A DNA stretch of 64,000 bases, taken from Acidobacteriota bacterium. Lineage in GTDB: Bacteria; Acidobacteriota; Terriglobia; Acidiferrales; UBA7541. The stretch is taken from NCBI GenBank assembly GCA_013289665.1, contig JABCZN010000015.1:1-64000 (forward strand), written 5' to 3'. Below the pieces are notes generated by a model. It made no database searches, was not told the DNA's origin, and worked only from the letters and a program-made list of their open reading frames with translations. The position numbers and the translations under genes are program-made. The first letter of the stretch is position 1, and each line of letters begins with the position of its first letter. This document shows, one piece after another, positions 36,525 through 43,678 of the stretch.

Positions 36525-37943
36525 TTGAAACAGCAAAAGCGGGAGCAGAGCCGCCGCACTCAGAAAGGGGGGATCATCGATCGGTTTTCTAGATTGGCGG
36601 CGTTGAGGCCGACGCGCGGGGTGGCCCCGAAGCCGGCGGAATTGCGCGCGCCGGATGAGACGGACTCGCTCAGCCGGTTGCTGGGGGCAGGCATTGCGCG
36701 GAATCATTTTGGCGAGCACCTGGCGATTCGCAATTGGTTTTCGACGCCGGAGTATGCTGAGCCGTCGCCGGTGGCGCTGGAGCTTTTGACGAAGGCGACT
36801 TCTGTCCGGAGGCCCGGTCTGAAGCTCGGCCACTCCAGAGCGGACGCGGCATCGCGGCAGGCAAGAACGGCGCTGGCGGATCCGGAGAAATGGTTGTTTC
36901 TGGATACGGAGACGACCGGGCTCGCGGGCGGAACAGGAACGTATGCTTTCCTGGTGGGCCTGGCGTGGTGGGATTCGGGCGGGTTAGAGGTGGAGCAGCT
37001 CTTCCTGCGCGATTTTTCCGAGGAGCACTCGCTGCTGCACGAACTTGCCGCGCGATTGACGGAGAGGCCAGTCCTCGTCACCTTTAACGGAAAATCGTTC
37101 GACTGGCCGCTGCTGGAAAATCGCTTCACCATGACGCGGGCGATCAAAGTGCCGCAACTTGCCGTGCACCTGGATTTGCTGCATCCGGCGCGCGCGCTCT
37201 GGAAATTGCGCCTGGGTTCCGTGCGGCTGGTGGAACTCGAGCGGCACGTGCTCGACGCGGAGCGGCTTGGCTGGCACCGCGGCGACGATGTGGCCTCGGC
37301 GCTGATTCCGCAGTTTTATTTCGATTACCTGCGCGGAGGCACCGCCTCCCCGCTGGCGGGCGTAGTGAAGCACAACCAGATGGATTTGCGGGGGCTCGCC
37401 GCTCTTTTTGGAAAGATCAATTCGCTGCTCGACGAGCGGCAATCGCTTGCAGCCGAAGAATCGCTGGACTTGTTTGGCTTGTCAAAATTCTTGCAGCGGC
37501 GCGGCGCAGGCGAGCGGGCGCACTCGACGTGCATGAAAGCGCTCGACAGAGGCCTGCCCCCGGAGTTCCGGCCGCGCGCAACGCGAGAACTGGCGCTGAT
37601 GGCCAAACGCCGCGGCGACAACGACGGCGCGGCAGCGTTGTGGCACGAACTGGCCGGCGACCAGGCCGATGGCATCGAGGCTTCTGAACAACTGGCCATC
37701 CACTACGAGCGCCGGGCCAAGGATTTCGAGCAAGCTTTGCAGTTTGCCGAACTCGCTCTCGCCAGACTCCAGCGCCAGCGCACGCTTTCGCGCGATCCCT
37801 ATGGTCGGGAGCGCACCCGGCGGCTTGAGGATAAGTTGATGTGCCGGGTGAAGCGCTTGCGGCATCGCATAGACAGGAGTAATGCCACCGCCCAGGCACC
37901 ACTACTTCTAAAACGTGCGGCGGCGGGCGGCAACGCGCGTTAG
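36525..37943 (+). CDS. mrfB: MrfB/YprB-type DEDD exonuclease with TPR-like tail
   Basis: 472 residues from a TTG at 36525; no ATG is available before the conserved IIDRFSRLAAL N-terminus, so the exact start is uncertain. The RNase H-like domain holds WLFLDTETTGLAGGTGTYAF (DxE, motif I), LVTFNGKSFDWPLLENRF (motif II, Asn-Gly-Lys-Ser-x-Asp) and VVKHNQMDLRGLAAL (HNxxD motif III). The last 130 residues are helical repeats. In B. subtilis the partner pair MrfA/MrfB repairs mitomycin C damage; tandem order and sequence support the same role here. Confidence 0.85.
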   Translation: MKQQKREQSRRTQKGGIIDRFSRLAALRPTRGVAPKPAELRAPDETDSLSRLLGAGIARNHFGEHLAIRNWFSTPEYAEPSPVALELLTKATSVRRPGLKLGHSRADAASRQARTALADPEKWLFLDTETTGLAGGTGTYAFLVGLAWWDSGGLEVEQLFLRDFSEEHSLLHELAARLTERPVLVTFNGKSFDWPLLENRFTMTRAIKVPQLAVHLDLLHPARALWKLRLGSVRLVELERHVLDAERLGWHRGDDVASALIPQFYFDYLRGGTASPLAGVVKHNQMDLRGLAALFGKINSLLDERQSLAAEESLDLFGLSKFLQRRGAGERAHSTCMKALDRGLPPEFRPRATRELALMAKRRGDNDGAAALWHELAGDQADGIEASEQLAIHYERRAKDFEQALQFAELALARLQRQRTLSRDPYGRERTRRLEDKLMCRVKRLRHRIDRSNATAQAPLLLKRAAAGGNAR

Positions 37944-38002
37944 CCCTTTTTCGATTTTCCGTTCCCTCTCGTGAATCGTTCGAATTTGGAGGCACAAAAC
38001 GG

Positions 38003-39025
38003 ATGGAATCCCCAGGCACAAAGCAGCAAGCTTTCAGCATGGCAAACATGGACACCACGACTCATTCTTACCTGCACACGGAACTTGAGCGGCGGCGAGC
38101 GAGCCTGGAAGCAGCGGCTGGCCCGAGCGTCACGGATGCTTCGCTGCGTCAATTGATCAGCAGCGTGGACGAAGCCCTGGCCCGCCTGAACGGCGGCACG
38201 TTCGGCATTTGCGAAGTGTGCCACGACTCGATCGAAGCCGACCGCTTGCTCTGCAATCCGTTACTGCGCTTCTGCCTGGACCATCTTTCTTCGGAAGAGC
38301 AGCGCGCACTGGAGCGCGATCTGGTGCTGGCAGCGGGAATCCAGCGGGGACTTCTGCCGCGCACCGACTGGTCGGTCTGTAATTGGCAAGCGCGATACCA
38401 CTACGAACCGGCCGCGATGGTCAGCGGGGATTACTTTGACCTGATCGAGGCCGACGATAGTTTTCTCTTCCTGCTCGGCGATGTCGCCGGAAAAGGTGTG
38501 GCGGCGTCCATGCTGATGAGCCACTTACACGCGACGTTTCGAACATTGGCGAGCCAGAACCTGCCGCTCAGCCAGCTGGTGGGCCATGCCAACCGCTTGT
38601 TCTGCGAAAGCACCACCGCCGGGCAATACGTCACGCTGGTTGTCGGACGCGCGTGGCCCGACGGCAAAGTGGAGTACGCGAGCGCCGGGCATTTGCCGCT
38701 GTTGCACGTTTCGCGCACGGGGGTCACGTCGCGGCAAGCCACGGGCGTGCCTCTGGGTATGTTCTGCACAACGGATTTCCCGGTGTGCCAGCTCCGGCTG
38801 GATCACGGCGATTCCCTGTTTCTTTATACCGATGGGCTGTCGGAGGTCTTCAACACCAAAGGCGACGAGTATGGCCTCTGCCGCGTTGAGCAGCTTATCG
38901 CGCGGCACGCTTCGAAACCCCCGGACCAGATGCTCTCGGCGTGCCTGAGCGAATTGCGCGACTTTTCCGCGGGCGTCAAACGCACGGACGACCTGACGCT
39001 GCTGGTGATGCAGCACTCAAGCTGA
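38003..39025 (+). CDS. DksA/TraR-type zinc finger fused to SpoIIE (PP2C) phosphatase
   Basis: 340 residues from ATG 38003; ATG 38039 is an alternative. Residues 20-105 look like a DksA/TraR protein: helical SSVDEALARLNGGTFGICEVC and a second cysteine pair-like CNPLLRFCLDHL. From about residue 110 a SpoIIE/RsbU PP2C domain starts: LAAGIQRGLLP, VSGDYFDLIE (metal-binding Asp), LLGDVAGKGVAASMLMSHLH, YASAGHLPLL and LYTDGLSEVFN, ending KRTDDLTLLVM. It should dephosphorylate an anti-anti-sigma factor; the zinc finger suggests a link to RNA polymerase or stringent response, which is inference. Confidence 0.88.
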   Translation: MESPGTKQQAFSMANMDTTTHSYLHTELERRRASLEAAAGPSVTDASLRQLISSVDEALARLNGGTFGICEVCHDSIEADRLLCNPLLRFCLDHLSSEEQRALERDLVLAAGIQRGLLPRTDWSVCNWQARYHYEPAAMVSGDYFDLIEADDSFLFLLGDVAGKGVAASMLMSHLHATFRTLASQNLPLSQLVGHANRLFCESTTAGQYVTLVVGRAWPDGKVEYASAGHLPLLHVSRTGVTSRQATGVPLGMFCTTDFPVCQLRLDHGDSLFLYTDGLSEVFNTKGDEYGLCRVEQLIARHASKPPDQMLSACLSELRDFSAGVKRTDDLTLLVMQHSS

Positions 39026-39057
39026 ATCGCGGCTCGCGGGCTGATGCGGCCCGATCC

Positions 39058-40479
39058 TCAAAGCCCCGGGATAGAATCGAAATCCATCGCCAGTGTGTTC
39101 GATAGGGCTGTCTTGATCTCTTTTGAGGTTGGCGCCTGGGGCGACTCCGGTATCAGCCGCCAGTTGAGCTTCGCGGTCCACTCCAGAAACAACCCGGAAC
39201 TGCCGCCTTCGAGGGTGATGCATTCCCGGCCGCTGCACCGGAAAAAGACGCTGCCCTGCGCGGAATCAAATGTAAGGAAATTGGAGCGGCGAGAGACATC
39301 CGTGCGGTCCGGATATTTCTTCTCGAGCGCCTCGGAGTACTCCTTGAAAAAACGCGCCGCGGAAACCATATCGGCCAGCCGGATGCGGGTGCCCAACATC
39401 AGGCGCTTGGAAATTTTTTCCTCGAACGTCGCGTAATCGTCGCCGTCCCATTCCGCGGCCATGGCCTTGGCACGCGGCTCATCGAGGAATTGTTTCAACA
39501 CTTCCTTCCATCCCAGTTCGCCCAGAGAATTTTCCTCCAGCAGTACCCAGTTTTGGCCCGGCGCCGCGGAAGGCAAGTCCACCTTAAGGGGCAGAGGCGC
39601 GCGGTTCGCGAAATAGAGATCCGGGTGCAGGATTTGCTGGGTATTGGCGGGGGGCCGCGCGAACACCGAGGAAAACGCCGGCCAGCCACCAGATTTCAGC
39701 ACGCCCATCGAAAAGGTGAGACCGCTGAAATAGGGAAACATCAACGAATCTTTAATGAACGGCGGAGCCTTCTTGAGGATGGGTGTTTCCGCCAGGTCGC
39801 CAACGAAAACGGAAGGATCGAACTCGGGCAGGTCCTTAAGCTGCAAGCCTTTGCCTTTCAATTCGTATTCCAGCATACCGGCCATGGCGCTGCCTTCCAG
39901 AACGGCTTCGCGGGCCATTTCGGCGTCATCATTTGGCCGTGCCGCCCGCACCCAGGGCTCGATATTGAAATGCTGGTCTTGCAGTGCGTGGGTAAGTTCA
40001 TGGGCCATTACCATGCGCTGCTCGTCCACCGGGATCCAGTCCGCGATGTAGAACTCGTGGGCCTTTGGGTCATACAACCCGGCGATCTGCTCGGTCAGCA
40101 ACTCAACAAGAAAGCTGTCGAGATTAAAGTCCTTTGGAATCAATCCAAAAGCTTCGGCGCTGCGGGCGGAGGCATAACGCTCTTGTGCATCTTTCTCGTC
40201 GTCCATCTGGCGGAGGATGTAGGCGTGGATATCCTCGCGGGAACGAATGGATTTCTTTAATGGGGTCACTAGCCCCCAGCCCGTGATTTGGCTCATGTCC
40301 CTGACCACTTCGTCGGCGGTGGCAAGAAATTCGGGGCTGCTGGTTCCCTCAGACGGGTGAGCGGTCACAGGAGCGGTGGTGGCTTGTTGAGCGGGAGCAA
40401 AGGGGGCGGCAAAGAGAACCAGCGTCCCGAGCAGCAAGCAAGCAACAAAAACCCCGAAAAAACGGCGACGAGAGGCCAT
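39058..40479 (-). CDS. Secreted HExxH metallopeptidase-like protein
   Basis: 473 residues. Signal peptide FFGVFVACLLLGTLVLFAAP followed by a helical domain, then RMVMAHELTHALQDQHF (about residues 155-171), the zinc-binding HExxH with a distal acidic stretch EMAREAVLEGSAMAGMLEYE (about 190-209) that could supply the third ligand Glu. The C-terminal half has no recognised domain. It is likely an exported zinc protease or an inactive relative. It is convergent with the phosphatase gene, with 32 bp between. Confidence 0.75.
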   Translation of the reverse strand: MASRRRFFGVFVACLLLGTLVLFAAPFAPAQQATTAPVTAHPSEGTSSPEFLATADEVVRDMSQITGWGLVTPLKKSIRSREDIHAYILRQMDDEKDAQERYASARSAEAFGLIPKDFNLDSFLVELLTEQIAGLYDPKAHEFYIADWIPVDEQRMVMAHELTHALQDQHFNIEPWVRAARPNDDAEMAREAVLEGSAMAGMLEYELKGKGLQLKDLPEFDPSVFVGDLAETPILKKAPPFIKDSLMFPYFSGLTFSMGVLKSGGWPAFSSVFARPPANTQQILHPDLYFANRAPLPLKVDLPSAAPGQNWVLLEENSLGELGWKEVLKQFLDEPRAKAMAAEWDGDDYATFEEKISKRLMLGTRIRLADMVSAARFFKEYSEALEKKYPDRTDVSRRSNFLTFDSAQGSVFFRCSGRECITLEGGSSGLFLEWTAKLNWRLIPESPQAPTSKEIKTALSNTLAMDFDSIPGL

Positions 40480-40660
40480 AGAAGCTCAGGATAGCAGATT
40501 CCCCGGAGCGGCCGAAGACGGAGCGTGCCAGAAGGACTTGTTTCACATCAAAACATACTTCCCGGAATTTCCACAGAGGTTTATGCTGTTCTGGAAGCGT
40601 AACAAAGTGGTAATTTGCTAGAGTGGCAGTGGCAGATCAATTGACCGTTAGGGGGGAGCC

Positions 40661-41464
40661 ATGTATCCACCGGGGCTGCGTCTACGACAAACTCGAGAAA
40701 CGCTCGGGTTAACCTATCGGGAAGTGGAACACGCCAGTTATGAGCTAGCGGCCAAGCGCGGCAGGCCAGACTTCATCCTGCACATCAGCCGCCTGGCGGA
40801 TATCGAGAATCGGAATGTTGTGCCCAGCCTGCACAAACTGTATTCCCTCGCCACCATTTATCATCTGAGCCCCTTGGAAATCTCGGGATGGTATGAAGCG
40901 CCACTCGAGCAAACCTTCGAAGACGGGGCAGCGTTTCCCTCCCAACATACGCACCTGCACGAGTTCCCCGTACGATTTGCCTTGAGCCCTCAGTTTGGCT
41001 CGAGGTTTGGCGAAGACTCTACCGGATTATTGAACGAGCAGCCAGATAACGTGCGCTATTTCCCCGGGATGAAGCAAGAGGCCTCGGTTCGCTTCCGTTA
41101 CGGATACATCGGGCTCTTGGACCGGCGAATGGCGCCCATCCTGCGGCCCGGAAGCATGGTGGTCGTGGATACGGCGGTCCGGAGCATTGATGAGGCGGAT
41201 TGGAGCACCGAGTACGACCGGCCGCTGTATTTCGTGGAAACACGAGGGGGTTACCGCTGCGGCTGGTTCCTGAAATTGAAGTCCAGGCTGGTGATGCAGC
41301 CACACATGCTTTCGCATTGCGCACCGGAAGCCTGGCGAACTCCGTCAGAGGCCGAGGTGGTGGGGAAAGTGGTCGGGATGATCACTTATCTGAACGAGCC
41401 TTGGGATTGTGTTCGCGAAGCAGCTCCAGCAATGCAGTCAGATTGGATCGAAAAAGTTCCTTGA
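40661..41464 (+). CDS. XRE-type regulator with S24-like C-terminal domain
   Basis: 267 residues; GGGGGGAG precedes the ATG. Residues 1-75 form an XRE helix-turn-helix (GLRLRQTRETLGLTYREVE, ISRLADIENRNVVPSLHKLYSLA). From about residue 145 the GLLDRRMAPILRPGSMVVVD stretch resembles the LexA/CI S24 fold, but the position of the catalytic serine (DSM in active enzymes) is Arg (DRRM), so self-cleavage is unlikely. It probably represses or activates through a bound ligand. The 3' end overlaps the convergent gene at 41382 by 83 bp. Confidence 0.85.
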   Translation: MYPPGLRLRQTRETLGLTYREVEHASYELAAKRGRPDFILHISRLADIENRNVVPSLHKLYSLATIYHLSPLEISGWYEAPLEQTFEDGAAFPSQHTHLHEFPVRFALSPQFGSRFGEDSTGLLNEQPDNVRYFPGMKQEASVRFRYGYIGLLDRRMAPILRPGSMVVVDTAVRSIDEADWSTEYDRPLYFVETRGGYRCGWFLKLKSRLVMQPHMLSHCAPEAWRTPSEAEVVGKVVGMITYLNEPWDCVREAAPAMQSDWIEKVP

Positions 41465-41819
41465 GGTAGTCGGGCGTCTCCCCCGGAATCCAACTCTCCG
41501 CCCTCTCCTGGCAGCTCCGCACACCCTCTCTGACTCCCTCAGGCAGTGTAGCTACGAACCGGCGAAGGTCTTCTTCCTGTTGCGCCAAAGGCATCTCCAA
41601 CAATCGTTCAAATAACTCCTCGTGACATCTGGCCAGTGCCTCCCCAACAGGCTCCTGCCCATAAGCCGCCGACAGGCGGTCGTGCGCATAAATGTTGGTG
41701 GAAGGGTCCTTCAGGCTCGCAAGATAGGCCAGCCTCGCAAAATTGCCGGTTAGCGGCTCAAGGTAATGGAGAGCAAAGTCGTAAAGAATCTGACGGTGGA
41801 TGCGAAGTTGTTCCTGCAT
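41382..41819 (-). CDS. Small helical protein, unknown function
   Basis: 145 residues, highly helical and charged, with a GGAGGACCA ribosome-binding stretch just upstream. It begins MQEQLRIHRQILYDFALHYLE and contains CHEELFERLLEMPLAQQEEDLRRF. No family is recognised. It overlaps the end of the XRE gene on the opposite strand by 83 bp, and its start is 103 bp from the divergent small secreted repeat protein, with which it may share a promoter region. Confidence 0.6.
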   Translation of the reverse strand: MQEQLRIHRQILYDFALHYLEPLTGNFARLAYLASLKDPSTNIYAHDRLSAAYGQEPVGEALARCHEELFERLLEMPLAQQEEDLRRFVATLPEGVREGVRSCQERAESWIPGETPDYLKELFRSNLTALLELLREHNPKARSDK

Positions 41820-41922
41820 CTGGTCCTCCTACGAGCGGGAACGTTCCGCCATCAGAACTTCTTCATCGCTCGTAAAGCAACCATTCCGATTTGGGTCACC
41901 CTTCGCAGCCAGGAGGGTTCCC

Positions 41923-42168
41923 ATGAAACATCATTTTCTTATCCTGAAAGTTGCGCTTTCAGTAAGCCTAATCGTACTTTCCATCGCGGTTGTGGTCAAC
42001 CATCCGCTCGCAGGAACGAGCGAATGGCGGAATACGCACGTCGCCGACGGGGTGCCGCTGCCTCCGCCAACCCAGCCGCAACCGAAACTCGGGGTTGTCT
42101 TGATCGCAGACGGTGTACCACTGCCGCCGCCAACCCAGCCGCAGCCAAAGTTCATCGGGGCGGCGTAA
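41923..42168 (+). CDS. Small secreted protein with two identical 15-residue repeats
   Basis: 81 residues; AGGAGGG five bases before the ATG is an ideal ribosome-binding site. After a signal peptide (LKVALSVSLIVLSIAVVV) the mature part has two copies of ADGVPLPPPTQPQPK, each preceded by a hydrophobic residue (V or I), separated by LGVVLI and ending FIGAA. The architecture resembles a secreted propeptide or a proline-rich wall peptide. The two repeats differ at eight of fifteen codons, all synonymous third positions. Its neighbours are a divergent gene of unknown function and an XRE regulator. Function unknown. Confidence 0.75.
   Translation: MKHHFLILKVALSVSLIVLSIAVVVNHPLAGTSEWRNTHVADGVPLPPPTQPQPKLGVVLIADGVPLPPPTQPQPKFIGAA
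42043..42150 (+). repeat. Two 45-nt coding repeats, 63-nt period
   Basis: Unit 1 is 42043-42087 and unit 2 is 42106-42150. They encode the same 15 residues; nucleotide differences occur at eight codons, all third positions. Confidence 0.9.
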
Positions 42169-42288
42169 CTCGGCCGGGAGCGAAGCGCACCCGCGCTTTC
42201 CCCAGCTGATACTTAGACTCGCCCCACCTCAAATAAGCCGGGCTCATCTATTTACTGGCCAGTTAAGTTATGGTAGTGTTGCCGGCGT

Positions 42289-43080
42289 ATGGTTGAGCCC
42301 CTTCAACTGCAAGCTGCCGCATGGGCCCTCACCACAACGCTTGAGCTTGCTCTATTCGTTCAACTGGTTCGGCGTAAACTTGGCCGAATCTATCCCTGCT
42401 TTTTCGGCTATCTCCTGGCCGTAATCTTGCAGAGCATTGCGGTTGCCGTTCTCTACCGTAGTACGAATTTCGACAAGCTGGCCGTCTGGAAGATCGCCTG
42501 GGCGACCCAGGGCCTGGTTGTGTTCATGAGGTCGCTCGTCGTGCTGGAACTCATCCGAAACATACTCTCCCGCTATATCGGCATCTGGGGGTTGGCTCAG
42601 AGGTTGTTTCTCTCGGTCGCGGCGGCCGTCATTGCCTATGACCTCGCGTTGTCGAAGGGAGAGTGGCAATGGCTGATTATGAACGGAATGCGGGGGCTGG
42701 AACTGGCGATGGCCGCTGTAATTGTGGCGATGATGGTTTTCGCGCGTTACTACCGGGTGCCGGTCAACCAGTTCGAACGCGCCCTGGCGATCGGATTGTG
42801 TCTTTATTCTTCGTTCTACGTAATCAACTATTCGCTGCTTGAAAGAATCTTTCTGCTGCACGACGTGCTCTGGAATTTCCTGGAAATCCTTACGTTTATC
42901 GCCAGCCTGCTCGTCTGGATCAGTGCGGTGGGCCGGTATCGGGAGTCGGAAGAGGTCGCGATTCCCCCGGCAATCTCCGCCGCTCTTTACGGAAAAGTGT
43001 CATCTGAAGTGAACTCGCGCCTGCTCCTGCTCAATCGCCAACTCATCCAGTTGCTGCACCTGAAAGACCGGGGGCAATGA
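42289..43080 (+). CDS. Integral membrane protein, unknown function
   Basis: 263 residues with about seven hydrophobic segments and the charged tail ending LIQLLHLKDRGQ. Segments run roughly at residues 8-24, 35-55, 70-86, 105-120, 132-155, 165-185 and 195-215. No motif is recognised. Its last codons overlap the next gene (ATGA), so the two are translationally coupled. Proteins of this type appear to be lineage-specific in Acidobacteriota, which is an impression and not a search result. Confidence 0.65.
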   Translation: MVEPLQLQAAAWALTTTLELALFVQLVRRKLGRIYPCFFGYLLAVILQSIAVAVLYRSTNFDKLAVWKIAWATQGLVVFMRSLVVLELIRNILSRYIGIWGLAQRLFLSVAAAVIAYDLALSKGEWQWLIMNGMRGLELAMAAVIVAMMVFARYYRVPVNQFERALAIGLCLYSSFYVINYSLLERIFLLHDVLWNFLEILTFIASLLVWISAVGRYRESEEVAIPPAISAALYGKVSSEVNSRLLLLNRQLIQLLHLKDRGQ

Positions 43081-43649
43081 GCCTTCCCCTCATTCTGCTG
43101 GTCTTGTTCGCGATCCTGCTGGTCGGCTTGCTGGCGTGGGCCCTGCGGCCGCCCACGCCTGCGATCGAGCCGCCACTGGATGTTTTCGAGGCACTTTCGC
43201 AATCGCGGCATTGTTCACGGATATCGCAAATCCTGCAAACGCTGCAGCCCGAAGATACCGAGTACCTTCGGGAAGCCGGCCAGGCGGCGCTGATGCAGAC
43301 TCTTCGCAAGCAGCGCAGGCAGATTGCGCTGAACTATCTGGACCGCCTGCAGGAAGAATTTGAAACGCTGCTGGAGATTTCGCGAGTACTGGCGTTGCTG
43401 TCCCCGGAGGTTGTCGGGATCGAGGAAATCGAGCGCTGGAAGTTGAGCCTGGCTTTCGCGGCGAATTGCGCCTTTTTGCGGTGGAAACTCCGGTTGGGAC
43501 TGCAAACCTTCTCGGGCTTCACACTGCTTTCGAGCATGGCGACCAACATCGCCCGGCAGTTGGACGCAGCCACAACACGCATTGCCGAAACGGCGGCGCG
43601 AGGTTCCGAGCCTTCCGTCCCCGGCCCCGGGAATCTCGGCCGCCTCTAA
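43077..43649 (+). CDS. Membrane-anchored helical protein, unknown function
   Basis: 190 residues. One N-terminal membrane helix (LILLVLFAILLVGLLAWALR) anchors a helical cytosolic or periplasmic domain with CSRISQILQTLQPEDTEYL and RRQIALNYLDRLQEEFETL, which has coiled-coil character. The start overlaps the stop of the upstream membrane protein by four bases, implying that both act together. No family is recognised. Confidence 0.65.
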   Translation: MSLPLILLVLFAILLVGLLAWALRPPTPAIEPPLDVFEALSQSRHCSRISQILQTLQPEDTEYLREAGQAALMQTLRKQRRQIALNYLDRLQEEFETLLEISRVLALLSPEVVGIEEIERWKLSLAFAANCAFLRWKLRLGLQTFSGFTLLSSMATNIARQLDAATTRIAETAARGSEPSVPGPGNLGRL

Positions 43650-43678
43650 GCCCTCCGTTCCCAGCACTTCCGTTTTTA

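Noticed and set aside
42169..42288. Possible third copy of the 15-residue repeat downstream of the repeat peptide gene
   Set aside because: No third unit is seen in any frame; the reading frame ends at 42168.
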